From assembly GCF_015169395.1 (NCBI RefSeq), contig NZ_CP063458.1, positions 682,001 to 746,000 of the forward strand: a DNA stretch of 64,000 bases, in the 5' to 3' direction. Made by a program: the position numbers and the translations under genes. The first letter of the stretch is position 1. The number at the start of each line of letters is the position of its first letter. The stretch is from Humisphaera borealis (GTDB lineage Bacteria > Planctomycetota > Phycisphaerae > Tepidisphaerales > Tepidisphaeraceae). This document shows, one piece after another, positions 27,030 to 36,077 of the stretch. The notes beneath the pieces were generated by a model, which had not been told where the DNA came from, did no database searches, and worked only from the letters and a program-made list of their open reading frames with translations.

Positions 27030-27530
27030 TCATGCCTCGTCACAAATCTCGGTGGGCAGGTCGAGATAGATTGCAATGTCGCCGGCTTTGTCCGCCGCCT
27101 GCTGCTTCGTCGAATATTCGGTGACGTAAACGCTGATGTCCTTACCCGACAGCGACACACGAAATCGGCTGTACGAACCGCCGTTGTGAGTCGTTAAGAG
27201 GTGATGGGTGACCGTGACCCGATCGAAGAACTTCAGGTCGTATGCGTAGCTGCGCTTCATCCCCAGCGTGCCGCGTGTCCGGCGAACCTGCCCGGCGGGT
27301 CGGTCAATCTCCAGATCCCAGTGCATGGACAAAGCTCCGACGGCAAATACCATCGCCAGCAGTCCTAGGAGCAGCACGGCCCAGCCGGCACCGGGCTTGG
27401 CGGTGATGGTCCCCAGAAACTGGATGCTGACGCCGACGTAGACGGCGGCAAGCCCTGTCAGCAGTAGGGGCACCAGCGCCAGGCCCAACCAGCCGATGCG
27501 GTGCCGAAAGATGATGGGTTTGGAAGTCAT
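27030..27530 (-). CDS. Two-helix membrane protein, unknown function
   Basis: The 166-residue product has two membrane helices (about 13-35 and 46-66) joined by a short loop, with a cytoplasmic C-terminal domain of about 95 residues. That domain (WDLEIDRPAGQVRRTRGTLGMKRSYAYDLKFFDRVTVTHH...SRFRVSLSGKDISVYVTEYSTKQQAADKAGDIAIYL) has the alternating-strand pattern of PH-like bacterial domains. No active-site motif is visible. It is divergent to tyrS across 72 bp. I do not recognise the family by name. Confidence 0.68.
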   Translation of the reverse strand: MTSKPIIFRHRIGWLGLALVPLLLTGLAAVYVGVSIQFLGTITAKPGAGWAVLLLGLLAMVFAVGALSMHWDLEIDRPAGQVRRTRGTLGMKRSYAYDLKFFDRVTVTHHLLTTHNGGSYSRFRVSLSGKDISVYVTEYSTKQQAADKAGDIAIYLDLPTEICDEA

Positions 27531-27602
27531 AGCGTCGCTCTGCCCGATCAGGATTCGCCTTTTCTGTTTTGAACGTCCACCCCAGGAAACGACAGCCTAA
27601 CC

Positions 27603-28823
27603 ATGCTTCCCTCGATTGACGACCAGATTCGAATTCTCTCCCGCCGCTGCGAACGCATTCTCTCCGAAGAAGACCTGCGCAAAAAGCTGGCGCGGAGTTA
27701 CGCCACTGGCAAGCCGCTGCGCATCAAGCTCGGCATGGACCCGACGGCCCCCGACGTCACGCTCGGCCACGCCGTGCCGCTGAGCGTCGTGCGGCAGTTC
27801 CAGGAGTGGGGCCACAAGGCGGTCATCATCATCGGCGACTACACCGCCCGCGTCGGCGACCCAACCGGCCGGAACGCCACGCGCAAGGTCCTATCCGGCG
27901 AAGAGATTGACGCCAACGCCAAAACCTACGTCGCCCAGGTCGGCAAGATTCTCCTGACGTCGCCGGAAAGCTTGGAGATTCGCTACAACGGCGAATGGCT
28001 CGGCAAGATGGGCTTGGTGGATATCATCAAGCTCGCCAGCCGAAAGAGCGTGGCGCAGATCCTGACGCGCGAAGACTTCGCCAAGCGCTACGCAGAGGGG
28101 ATCGACATTCGCCTGCACGAGATTCTCTACCCGCTGTTGCAGGGTTGGGACAGCGTGATGATCGATGCCGATGTCGAGATGGGCGGCAGCGATCAGCTTT
28201 TCAATAACCTCGTCGGCCGCGAGTTTCAGAAGGAAGAGAAGCCCGACGACCCACTTGCCGGGCAGGTGGTCATCGTCACGCCATTGCTCGTCGGCACCGA
28301 CGGCGTGAAGAAGATGAGCAAGTCGCTGAAGAACTACGTGGGTGTAACTGACGCCCCCAGCGGCAATGACAGCATGTTCGGCAAGATCATGTCGCTGCCG
28401 GACTCACTGATGGAGAGCTACTACACGCTCGTCACCGACCTACCGTTAGACGAGATGAAGCGGCAGATCGCGTCCGACCCGCGCAATGCGAAGGTATCGC
28501 TGGCGAGGCACATCGTGGCGAAGTTGCATTCAACGGAGGCCGCCGACGCGGCGGTCGCCGAGTGGGACCGCGTGCACTCGCAGAAAGGGGCTGTCCCCGA
28601 CAACGTCCCGGAAGTGGCGATTGAGGCGGGTGAACACCGCATGGCCGCGCTCCTGGTGAAAGCGGGCCTGGCCGCGAGTAACGGTGAGGCGACGCGAAAG
28701 ATCAAGGAAGGCGCGGTCTATCTCGATGGCGAGAAGTTCCTGGATTTCCACGCAGCGATTTCAATCACGAAGCCTGCGGTTGTCAAGCTCGGTAAACGAT
28801 TCGCGAAGCTGGTTCCCGCGTAG
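27603..28823 (+). CDS. tyrS: Tyrosine-tRNA ligase
   Basis: The 406-residue class I synthetase charges tRNA-Tyr. LGMDPTAPDVTLGHAVPL carries the HIGH-type motif (LGHAV) and KKMSKSLKN the KMSKS loop. EMGGSDQLFN is the tyrosine-binding helix. The C-terminal 60 residues (GEATRKIKEGAVYLDGEKF...) form the S4 RNA-binding domain. The sequence is of the TyrZ-like bacterial branch by length and motif spacing. The ATG at 27603 is 72 bp from the divergent neighbour. No T-box or other leader is visible in this short gap. Confidence 0.96.
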   Translation: MLPSIDDQIRILSRRCERILSEEDLRKKLARSYATGKPLRIKLGMDPTAPDVTLGHAVPLSVVRQFQEWGHKAVIIIGDYTARVGDPTGRNATRKVLSGEEIDANAKTYVAQVGKILLTSPESLEIRYNGEWLGKMGLVDIIKLASRKSVAQILTREDFAKRYAEGIDIRLHEILYPLLQGWDSVMIDADVEMGGSDQLFNNLVGREFQKEEKPDDPLAGQVVIVTPLLVGTDGVKKMSKSLKNYVGVTDAPSGNDSMFGKIMSLPDSLMESYYTLVTDLPLDEMKRQIASDPRNAKVSLARHIVAKLHSTEAADAAVAEWDRVHSQKGAVPDNVPEVAIEAGEHRMAALLVKAGLAASNGEATRKIKEGAVYLDGEKFLDFHAAISITKPAVVKLGKRFAKLVPA

Positions 28824-28839
28824 GAGTTCCCTCAAAGCG

Positions 28840-28857
28840 CCATCCCCGAAGGGATGG
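28840..28857 (+). terminator. Small hairpin after tyrS
   Basis: A 7-bp stem CCATCCC/GGGATGG with a CGAA loop lies 17 bp after the tyrS stop codon. It has no T-run, so termination there is uncertain. Confidence 0.35.
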
Positions 28858-29055
28858 GTTGTTACGCGGATGACCTTCGAACTCGTTCAAATCCTTTCCC
28901 GTTGAACGACTCTGACCGACTCGTTCGTCCTTCGCGCAAGAACCCATGCTGTGCAGAACTGCTTGTGTGGAGGCGACAACGCGTCCCATGACAAATTCCC
29001 GTCCCTGCCTTATACCTTTGTCCCAGTCGCGTGCGGGGAACTCGAAGGAGCTTCG

Positions 29056-30219
29056 ATGTCGGCCTTTATCTTGATTTCCATCCTCCTCGTGCGTGTCGGG
29101 CTGGGCATGTACCTGGCCGGTCTGACCCGTGCAAAAAACGCTGCCGGTGTGGTCGCCCGCGTCATCTGCGACTTCGGCATCGCCGCGCTGGCGTTCTACG
29201 TTCTGGGCGCTGCGATCGTCACCCAGGAGAACAACCGGATCTTCGCCATGGATTTCCGGCATTGGTTCAACGCCGAGGCGGCTGCCGAAGTCAGCGTCTT
29301 TCTATTGTTTACGACCGTGGCAACCGGAATCGTCATCGGCGCCCTTGGGGAGCGATCACGCTTCTTCGCGATGCTTCCTGTCACCATTGTCCTGGCAGCG
29401 GTCGTCGTGCCGGTGCTGGCGTTCTGGTCCCGGTCGAGCTTGGGATGGCTTGCGAGACTCAGTGTGATTGACGACTTCGGAGCGTCCTGGCTTCACATGG
29501 CCGGTGGGGTGTTTGCGTTGTTTGGTGCAAAAGCGGTCGGCGCCCGCTCCAACAAGTACCACCGTGACGGCTCGGCCAGCATCATCCCCGGCCACAGCGT
29601 GCCGCTCGCGGGCCTGGGTGCCCTGATCATGTTCGCCGGGTTGGCGTCACTCCTGGCGGCAGGCGGTGGGCGGGCGGCGCTCAACGGCGTGCTCGCCGGC
29701 GCAGCAGGCATCGTTGCGAGCCTGGTCCTGGGCAGGCTCCGCTACGGCAAGCCCGACGTGTTGCTGATGATCACGGGCATGCTTGGTGGCGTCGTCGCCA
29801 TCTCAGCAGGCGCGGCAAACGTCTACCCCATCTTTGCCATTATCATTGGCGGTGGGGCGGGCGTACTGGTCCCATGGGCGGCGGTCGAGATCGACATGCG
29901 GCTGCGGATCGACGATCCCGCCGGCGCAGTCGCGATCCATCTCGTTGGCGGTGCGTGGGGAACGGTCTGTGCCGGTATCTTCTGCGGGCGAGGCGTTGGT
30001 GGCACGTTCCAGGCGATTGGAGTGCAACTATTGGCGTTGGTTGTCGCAGTAGCCGTCTCGGCGGCGGCGGCGTTCGGAGTCTTCAAGTTCCTCGCGAGCA
30101 ATCTGCGGTCCAACGAGGCCGACGAGTTCGATGGCCTGGACTTGGCCGAGCACGATATCGGCGCCTACCCCGACTTCCAGCAGAACAGCATCCGGTCGTA
30201 TCACCTGCGGGAAGCGTAG
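29056..30219 (+). CDS. amt: Ammonium transporter (Amt family)
   Basis: The ATG at 29056 follows GAAGGAG and opens into the first helix; an in-frame start 105 nt upstream lacks any membrane features. The 387-residue product has about eleven hydrophobic helices. Amt signatures are present: DFGASWLHMAGGVFAL with the first pore histidine, YGKPDVLLMITGMLGGVVAISAGA, and DDPAGAVAIHLVGGAWGTVCAGIF with the second pore histidine. The soluble C-terminal tail of about 40 residues (DEFDGLDLAEHDIGAYPD...) is typical of the regulatory tail. No glnK lies beside it. It is convergent with the HPS-like gene. Confidence 0.9.
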   Translation: MSAFILISILLVRVGLGMYLAGLTRAKNAAGVVARVICDFGIAALAFYVLGAAIVTQENNRIFAMDFRHWFNAEAAAEVSVFLLFTTVATGIVIGALGERSRFFAMLPVTIVLAAVVVPVLAFWSRSSLGWLARLSVIDDFGASWLHMAGGVFALFGAKAVGARSNKYHRDGSASIIPGHSVPLAGLGALIMFAGLASLLAAGGGRAALNGVLAGAAGIVASLVLGRLRYGKPDVLLMITGMLGGVVAISAGAANVYPIFAIIIGGGAGVLVPWAAVEIDMRLRIDDPAGAVAIHLVGGAWGTVCAGIFCGRGVGGTFQAIGVQLLALVVAVAVSAAAAFGVFKFLASNLRSNEADEFDGLDLAEHDIGAYPDFQQNSIRSYHLREA

Positions 30220-30332
30220 GTCAATTGGGTGGGGCGTTCTTCGACATGGCCAGGGAACCGTCAAATAACCGCGCTGCGGTGGGCGCGAACCTTCAACTGC
30301 GCACCAATCGCATCGTTGATGTTACTTGGGCA

Positions 30333-31019
30333 TCACGTATACGCGTGCACTTTCTGACAGATCATCCGTAATGAGCCTTCGACATCCCCGCTGGCGGTCT
30401 TAAAGGCGTCAGCATCGATTGTGAGTGGGGCTCCCAATACCACCAGTGGGGCGCCGTAGCTCGGCGTCGCGACTGCCTGTTCGATCGTCAAGCCGCCGAC
30501 CGCCTGTACCGGAACTTTGACCGCCTGCACGACCTGCCGAAGCTCATCGAGTGGCGAAGGCATTCGCTCGCCGCGGGCGGCGATGCCTCGGCGTTCGTCG
30601 TAGCCGATGTGGTGGATGACGTAGTCACACCCGAGGTCTTCAAGCATCTTCGCCCCGGCGACCATGTCGGGGCAGCCGAGGTTGTCCCCCATAATCTTGA
30701 CGCCCAGATCCCGCCCGGCCTTGACGACCACCTTGATCGTTTCCTCGTGCGCCCGGGCCATCACGACGATGTGGGTCGCTCCGGCTTTGTGCATCAGTTC
30801 GGCTTCCAGGTAGCCGCCGTCCATGGTCTTGAGATCGGCGACGATCGGCGTCTGCGGAAACCGCTGCCGTAGCGCGCGGACGCCGTTCATGCCCTCCGCG
30901 ATGATGAGCGGCGTGCCGGCTTCAAGCCAGTCCACGCCTGCCCGCAAAGCCATCTCAGCAGTAGACAGTGCCTCGTCGATGGTGGTCACATCCAGCGAAA
31001 TTTGTACGGTCGGTCGCAC
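30333..31019 (-). CDS. 3-hexulose-6-phosphate synthase-like (OMP decarboxylase superfamily)
   Basis: The GTG at 31019 follows AAGGAGG with normal spacing, so the product is 228 residues; a longer frame to 31139 lacks support. It is a TIM barrel of the KGPDC/HPS group: ISLDVTT, WLEAGTPLI, VADLKTMDGGYLEAELMHKAGATHIVVMA (catalytic D-x-K-x-x-D), CDYVIHHIGYDERRG, and VQAVGGLTIEQAV with VVLGAPLT at the phosphate-binding end. HPS condenses formaldehyde with ribulose 5-phosphate (or the reverse). No 6-phospho-3-hexuloisomerase gene is next to it, so the pathway role is uncertain; 3-keto-L-gulonate 6-P decarboxylase is the main alternative. Confidence 0.83.
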   Translation of the reverse strand: MRPTVQISLDVTTIDEALSTAEMALRAGVDWLEAGTPLIIAEGMNGVRALRQRFPQTPIVADLKTMDGGYLEAELMHKAGATHIVVMARAHEETIKVVVKAGRDLGVKIMGDNLGCPDMVAGAKMLEDLGCDYVIHHIGYDERRGIAARGERMPSPLDELRQVVQAVKVPVQAVGGLTIEQAVATPSYGAPLVVLGAPLTIDADAFKTASGDVEGSLRMICQKVHAYT

Positions 31020-31301
31020 GCTTAGCCTCCTTCGCGAACACTTGAAGTCTTTTGAACGCCGAGGGTTATACCCCATCGTCACAAGGACGTGTTGGGGCAA
31101 GAAAAGTTGCCTTCGCAACGGGAAATCAATTGCTTGCAAGCTGCCACACCTCTAGCATTCGTGGTCTTGCGGCCGAGCCGCAACGGGGAGGGGGTTCGCG
31201 GTGTTTCTGCGGACATGGCGGTTTCAAATGATCCCGATGGTGGACAGTTCGTCGCTCGCCAGCGGCGGTGGCTCCCAAGACTTGTAAAGGTTCCTTGTCG
31301 T

Positions 31302-33296
31302 ATGCCGATTTCTCTGATGCGATCGACCCGTCGCGCCGCCCGTTGTGCCGTCGAAGGCCTTGAGTCGCGGCAATTGCTCGCCGCTGCGCCGTCGGCCCTG
31401 GTTGCCAAGGTTCCGGAAGCGGCGGCTTTCCAACTCGTCTACGACCTGAATATCCCGAAGCTCGGCGGAAGCTACAACACGACCGCAGTCCCGTACAGCG
31501 TCAACGATGCGGCCAAGATCACAACGCCGTTCGATCGGGTGGCCTACCACCTGCAGTTGACCAAGGCCGATGGCACCACGCAGTGGGTGTATGTGTCTGC
31601 CGATGCCTTCACCCAGGACGCAAAGAAGCTTGGCGTGCCCACGTTTGCCAGTGGCGGCGCGTTCCAGAATGCCATCAGCAACCTGAACGTCAAATCCAAT
31701 GTCGCCGGCATTGTGCAGGGGACGGGGTTGAGCGGCGGCATGATGGAGTTCTGGCCGAACAGCTATAACACCCGCAATGCCGCGGGCGTGCCCGGGGCAT
31801 CGGAATGGGGTTACGACTTCGGCGACGAAATTGGCCTGCCGGCCAACGGTTATGGATCGATGCAGATCCACAATTACAACGCCCAGCAGACTCTTTTCGC
31901 TTACAACGCCTGGGGCGGGCTCGAACCGACGAAAGACGCTGAGATCGGAATCGGCAACAGCCCGACCGGCGGCAAGGACTGGACGTTCAACAAGTCGGCG
32001 GGGCAGTGGAGCGTCCGCCGCTTGCAGGTGCTGGTCCGGCCGACGACGACTGTGCCGCCGACGTCGCCACCGCCGGTGTCTCCGCCGCCGGTGTCACCTC
32101 CCCCAGTGTCACCTCCGGTGTCGCCACCGGTCGCCGGAGGCACTAGGATCAACTTCCAACCGGCGGCCGCTCCGACCGTTTCCGGTTACCTGGTCGACGC
32201 AGGTCAGACGTATGGCGCTCGCAATGGTCGAACCTACGGCTGGTCCGTGAGCCATGCCGACGCGGTTTACGACCGCAACGTCAACGCGAATCAGCTCCTG
32301 GACACAGCGGTCGGCGTCAAGGCCGGCGGAAAGTGGGAACTGGCCGTCCCCAACGGCAAGTACGTGGTGAAGATTGCCGTCGGCGATGCTGCCGCCACCA
32401 GCCAGAACAACGTTTGGGTCGAGGGATCGCAACTCTTCAACCAGGTTCCCCTGGCGATCAATGCGTTTTCGACCAAGTCGGTCACGGTCAATGTCACTGA
32501 CGGGAACCTTTCGGTCGGCGTCGGGAGTGCCGCGACAGGCAAGACAAAGCTCAACTACATTGAGGTCGCTCCGTCGACGACGCCGGCACCCACGATCCAA
32601 CTTGGAACGATCCTTCCGCTTGGTGACTCCATCACGTGGGGCTACGAAGACAAGAAACTGCCCACGGGCGGATATCGCAGCCGCCTGTACGACAAGCTCG
32701 CCGCTGCCGGTGCCGGCTTTACCTACGCCGGCTCCGAAAACGACCCCTTTGATTCGTCACTGCAGGCACCCAAGCTGACCCGCCATGAAGGTCACGGTGC
32801 ATTCCGCACCGACCAAGTGGCGGGCAACCTGCTTGGCGTCGCCCCTGGCAGCAATGTCTCCAGCAACAATGGTGGTCACTGGCTCGACGGCACCGCTAGC
32901 CATCCGGCGATCAACCCTCAAATTGTGCTGTTGCACATCGGCACCAACGACATCCTTCAGAAGATCGCTCCGGCGACGGCGGCGGCGAATCTTGACAGTA
33001 TCATCAAGACGCTTACCGACGCCCGCCCGACTGCCAAGATCTTCGTCTCGACGATCATCCCGACGCTCGACGCGACAAAGATGACTGCTCTCAAGCAGTA
33101 CAACGACCTGCTTAAGCAGGTGGTCGCAAAGTACAAGGCGCTGGGTAAAAAGGTGACTCTGGTCGATATGTACACGCAGTTCGTCGATGCCACGGGTGCC
33201 CCCCGCGCAAGTCTGTTCTCTGATTCCGTTCACCCGACTCGTGCCGGCTACGACAAGATCGGCGACGCCTGGTCGGCGGCCATTCTGGCTGCCTGA
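31302..33296 (+). CDS. Secreted multidomain SGNH/GDSL hydrolase
   Basis: The ATG at 31302 (664 residues) is chosen because the protein then starts with a basic leader and VEGLESRQLLAAA, an LEPR-XLL-like motif. Residues about 40-245 are a beta-rich domain containing GYGSMQIHNYNAQQTLFAYNAWG. A linker of PPPVSPPPVS-type repeats (about 248-280) follows, then a malectin/CBM-like beta-sandwich (about 283-425: INFQPAAAPTVSGYLVDAG...). The SGNH hydrolase occupies about 430-664, with GDSITWGYE (nucleophile Ser), an oxyanion Gly, GTNDI (Asn) and DSVHPTRAGY (Asp/His). It probably removes acyl groups from polysaccharide outside the cell; the substrate is inferred only from the carbohydrate-binding-like domain. 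Confidence 0.85.
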   Translation: MPISLMRSTRRAARCAVEGLESRQLLAAAPSALVAKVPEAAAFQLVYDLNIPKLGGSYNTTAVPYSVNDAAKITTPFDRVAYHLQLTKADGTTQWVYVSADAFTQDAKKLGVPTFASGGAFQNAISNLNVKSNVAGIVQGTGLSGGMMEFWPNSYNTRNAAGVPGASEWGYDFGDEIGLPANGYGSMQIHNYNAQQTLFAYNAWGGLEPTKDAEIGIGNSPTGGKDWTFNKSAGQWSVRRLQVLVRPTTTVPPTSPPPVSPPPVSPPPVSPPVSPPVAGGTRINFQPAAAPTVSGYLVDAGQTYGARNGRTYGWSVSHADAVYDRNVNANQLLDTAVGVKAGGKWELAVPNGKYVVKIAVGDAAATSQNNVWVEGSQLFNQVPLAINAFSTKSVTVNVTDGNLSVGVGSAATGKTKLNYIEVAPSTTPAPTIQLGTILPLGDSITWGYEDKKLPTGGYRSRLYDKLAAAGAGFTYAGSENDPFDSSLQAPKLTRHEGHGAFRTDQVAGNLLGVAPGSNVSSNNGGHWLDGTASHPAINPQIVLLHIGTNDILQKIAPATAAANLDSIIKTLTDARPTAKIFVSTIIPTLDATKMTALKQYNDLLKQVVAKYKALGKKVTLVDMYTQFVDATGAPRASLFSDSVHPTRAGYDKIGDAWSAAILAA

Positions 33297-33321
33297 CACG
33301 GGATCCAAAACCCAAATGCAG

Positions 33322-33360
33322 AGAGGCTTCCAGACCGTTTGGTGTGGAAGCCTCTTTCAT
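33322..33360. terminator. Terminator between convergent genes
   Basis: An 11-bp perfect stem (33322-33332 with 33345-33355) is followed by TTCATTTC. It lies 25 bp after the SGNH gene and before the 3' end of the pseudopilin on the other strand. Confidence 0.72.
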
Positions 33361-33396
33361 TTCTCGTACCTGAAGTGAAGCGTCTAACTCAACGGT

Positions 33397-34278
33397 TCAA
33401 GGCTTGGGTTTAAGCGGGAGATCGCGACGACCGGTGTACCAGCGATAGTCCTCAAGCAGTTCGCGACCGAACGCTTCGACGTGCCCATCCGTAAACAGGC
33501 AGTTCGCCTTCTTGTTGTGGCGGAGATACTCGATCGACATGTCGACCGGTACAAGTGGCGGGGCATGCTGCTTGAAATCCCACATGGTGTCTTCGTTGCC
33601 GTCGATCGTCGTTTCGTAGCTGTCCTGGGCAAAGATGATGTCGCTGGCGTTCTTGATCTTCCCCAGATTTTTGCCCACCCACTTGTTGGCACCAGTCGAG
33701 AACTTGAACTGCGGCGTGTTGCGGAGCAACGCCGTCTCGGCGTTGTTGTGACCGAACGCCTCAAGACGCGTGATGTTGACCAATCCCGTCCCGAAGGAAT
33801 TGAGCCCATAGTGACGCCACATCCCGTCGCCGGTACCGGTGCGGCTGTTGTAGTTCTCGGCGGGGCAATTCAGAATTTCCTTGGGCATCTTCGCCTCGAC
33901 CATATAGGGAACCGCCCAGTAGAAGTCGTACTGAACGGTGACGACGCCGGTGTCGGTGTCCGTCGTCGAAACCTCAACGTACGGGTCGACGAAGGGGAAC
34001 GCCGGGTTATTGCCTCCTCGCAAAACTCTAGAGTTATTGCTGTACCAGGCGAGGTTACCACCGTTCTGGCTTGCGTAGATCTGAACCGCCTGTCCCAGCG
34101 ACCGGAGATTGGCGGCGCACTTGATCCCATTCGCTTGTGCGCGAGCGCGATTGAGTGAAGGGAGAAGGATCGAGATCAGCAGCGCGATGATGCCGATGAC
34201 AACCAGAAGCTCGACCAGTGTGAAACCGTGGCGCAACCGACGGACGAACCGATGATCGATGGTTTGGTGTAATTCCAT
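33397..34278 (-). CDS. Type II secretion / type IV pilin-like pseudopilin
   Basis: The 293-residue product has a prepilin N-terminus: after a basic leader, [26 protein letters not shown] gives the cleavage site after Gly18, Phe as the methylated residue, and Glu5 of the mature protein. The hydrophobic stalk is followed by a soluble head that starts [23 protein letters not shown]. The protein ends with [12 protein letters not shown], the H/DG-type tail seen in the large planctomycete prepilin family (DUF1559-like). No secretion genes lie beside it; planctomycetes often carry many such orphan pseudopilins. Start ATG at 34278. Confidence 0.88.
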   Translation of the reverse strand: MELHQTIDHRFVRRLRHGFTLVELLVVIGIIALLISILLPSLNRARAQANGIKCAANLRSLGQAVQIYASQNGGNLAWYSNNSRVLRGGNNPAFPFVDPYVEVSTTDTDTGVVTVQYDFYWAVPYMVEAKMPKEILNCPAENYNSRTGTGDGMWRHYGLNSFGTGLVNITRLEAFGHNNAETALLRNTPQFKFSTGANKWVGKNLGKIKNASDIIFAQDSYETTIDGNEDTMWDFKQHAPPLVPVDMSIEYLRHNKKANCLFTDGHVEAFGRELLEDYRWYTGRRDLPLKPKP

Positions 34279-34727
34279 AAACTGCTACCCCGAAGCGCTT
34301 CGTTATGAGGACAATCGCGAAGAAATGAGTCCGACCGACTTGCGTCGTCACGGAAGTATACCGCGCGACCACTTCAAACTGGGAGAAAAAACTCTGATTT
34401 CAATTCAACAAGAGAAGTCTATGCCGGTACCGGAACGCCGAAACTCCCGGCCTGGCGGCGATAGGGGTTCATCTTAAATACGGCCGTCGGTGAGACATTG
34501 GTTCCTGTGTAGCTGGTCAGCCGTGTAGATTGAGACGGTTGGAAGTCAGGGCACACGGGGCGTAGCGAGCCACTGTTAAAGTCACGGCTCGCAACACGTG
34601 TTTGCCCCGAATGGAGGGTTAAGTCGAGATTGCCTTGATTGATTGGCGCCGGCGGTCGATCTATACTTCATCTTGACGGGAAATGCCTTTTCCCACTTTC
34701 CCGCGTGAACGGGAACGCCTCGGTTCC
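34279..34727. other. Intergenic region between pseudopilin and ssrA
   Basis: This 449-bp region contains no credible protein gene. It holds the pseudopilin promoter on the left and, on the right, the ssrA promoter at 34639-34667. Confidence 0.4.
34639..34667 (+). promoter_or_regulatory. Sigma70-type promoter of ssrA
   Basis: TTGATT at 34639-34644 and TATACT at 34662-34667 are separated by 17 bp, a textbook spacing. Transcription would start near 34674, leaving a leader of about 54 nt to be removed by RNase P before the mature tmRNA 5' end. Confidence 0.62.
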
Positions 34728-35110
34728 GGGGGCGACTGGTTTCGACCGGATGACGACGTTGACGGTGGCATGCCCAGGACGCTCTCTAGGCCTGGTTAAT
34801 CACGAGAGCAATTTCATAACTGCCAACAACGATGTTGCAGGCCGAGTCGGCTTCACGGCTGCCCCGGTTCGAATGGCCGCCTAATTAACTAGGCAGCCTC
34901 GGCATGGTGTGGAGCCCGTGACACACCAGCCGAAAACAGCGGGCTGGTTTGCCGATTCTGACGTCGGTCGGCAAACGAGAAACAGACGGCTGGACCCCGA
35001 CGGAGAGTGCTGCTTCCCGCCGCCGGGGTCGAGATTAAAAAAGCAGATACGCATGTAGATGCCGGCAATGAAGTGATCTCGGGACGGGGGTTCAATTCCC
35101 CCCGCCTCCA
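34728..35110 (+). ncRNA. ssrA: Transfer-messenger RNA (tmRNA)
   Basis: tmRNA rescues stalled ribosomes and tags the unfinished protein. The mature 5' end GGGGGCG at 34728-34734 pairs with CGCCTCC at 35103-35109, with one G-U pair; the discriminator base is A at 35110. CCA is not encoded. The conserved D-like segment GACTGGTTTCGACC and the T-arm GGGGTTCAATTCCCC are present. The tag reading frame starts with GCC at 34822 and ends at TAA 34882-34884, giving 20 residues that start ANNDVAGRVG and end VRMAA. This is longer than the 11-residue E. coli tag. Downstream pseudoknot sequence is rich in CGGG/CCCG pairs. A strong terminator follows. Confidence 0.96.
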
Positions 35111-35113
35111 CTA

Positions 35114-35155
35114 AGAACGCCGTCCCTCATCCAGAGGGACGGCGTTCTCGCTTTT
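35114..35155 (+). terminator. Terminator of ssrA
   Basis: A perfect 14-bp stem (35114-35127 with 35135-35148) with a 7-nt loop is followed by CGCTTTT. It starts four bases after the tmRNA 3' end. Confidence 0.85.
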
Positions 35156-35238
35156 GCAGGCCGTGCGAAAGGATGGCGTCGCAGGTGGAAGTGACATCTC
35201 GTCAGGTCGTGAGCCGTCACAGGCTTTGCAGTTAGCCA

Positions 35239-35937
35239 TTATGGTTTGCCCGCCGGCGCCACGTGGATGTCGTCCAATTCAATCCCTTTTTCGCCGCCAT
35301 TCTGCATCCAGAGCAGCTTTCGCTTGGCGGCATTGAAGCAGGAACGTTTCAGCGTTTGTGTCCATCGCTTGCCGTCGACGGCGATCGTTACCGACTCGCC
35401 CGCAAAGTCGAGGCGAACCGTGTGCCACTCGTTTGCGCTCAGATCAACTTTCTCAATCGGGAGGAACTCGTTCAGTCGAAACGCATGGCTGACGGGATCG
35501 GCCGCCTTGCCTGGCTGAACTTGCGGGTGCTTGGGATCGAGACTGTGGGCATCCACTTCGAGTTGGACTCCGGTTCTCAGCAGCTTCACGCGAAGCAGGT
35601 GGTCAACGCTCCCGTATCCGTCGTCTCCGTCAACGAAGAACCAGAGCCAACCGCCCGACTCAAGATGGCGGTAGCGGAAGGAAATGGCGACATCGGTCCC
35701 CTGGACCGGCAGGTAGACCATCGGCGGGTACTTCCCTCCGCTTGCCCCGCGGGTCCACAGGACGCCGTCGCGCACCTCGGTGTTCTTGTTCGGGATGGGT
35801 GTGCTGAATCGTTTCGGATCAAAGCCCGCATCGAAAGATTCACGAATCGTTGCCGCCGGTTCCTCCGCGTGCAGGCCGGCGAGCGGAGCAAGAACCATGG
35901 CGATAAGGAGCGGTCGGAGTCGTCTCATGAGGTTCAT
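35239..35937 (-). CDS. Secreted LamG/DUF1080-like beta-sandwich protein
   Basis: The ATG at 35937 has GGAAGAG upstream and opens into a signal peptide (MNLMRRLRPLLIAMVLAPLAGLHA, cleavage near 24). A much longer frame to 36225 would run far upstream of the signal. The 232-residue product has a concanavalin-like fold pattern: DVAISFRYRHLESGGWLWFFVDGDDGYG, HTVRLDFAGESVTIAVDGKRW and ELDDIHVAP near the end. These are common in planctomycete DUF1080 (3-keto-disaccharide hydrolase-like) and LamG proteins. The catalytic residues of DUF1080 cannot be confirmed by eye. It lies 140 bp downstream of the Kelch gene on the same strand. Confidence 0.75.
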   Translation of the reverse strand: MNLMRRLRPLLIAMVLAPLAGLHAEEPAATIRESFDAGFDPKRFSTPIPNKNTEVRDGVLWTRGASGGKYPPMVYLPVQGTDVAISFRYRHLESGGWLWFFVDGDDGYGSVDHLLRVKLLRTGVQLEVDAHSLDPKHPQVQPGKAADPVSHAFRLNEFLPIEKVDLSANEWHTVRLDFAGESVTIAVDGKRWTQTLKRSCFNAAKRKLLWMQNGGEKGIELDDIHVAPAGKP

Positions 35938-36077
35938 TCTCTTCCGTGCGGGAGTTGCGCCGAGGTACTGACGACCTGTCCCAGCGTTTAGGTTACCTGG
36001 CCCGCGCGGGTTGGTTGACGACGCGATGAAGCGCGGAATGCGGCGCTGCGGGCCCCATTGCCGAGCCGCGCTGGAGC

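Noticed and set aside
34639-34884. 81-codon ORF ending in the tmRNA tag
   Set aside because: It reads through the tmRNA acceptor and pseudoknot region; only the tag part from 34822 is translated, on stalled ribosomes.
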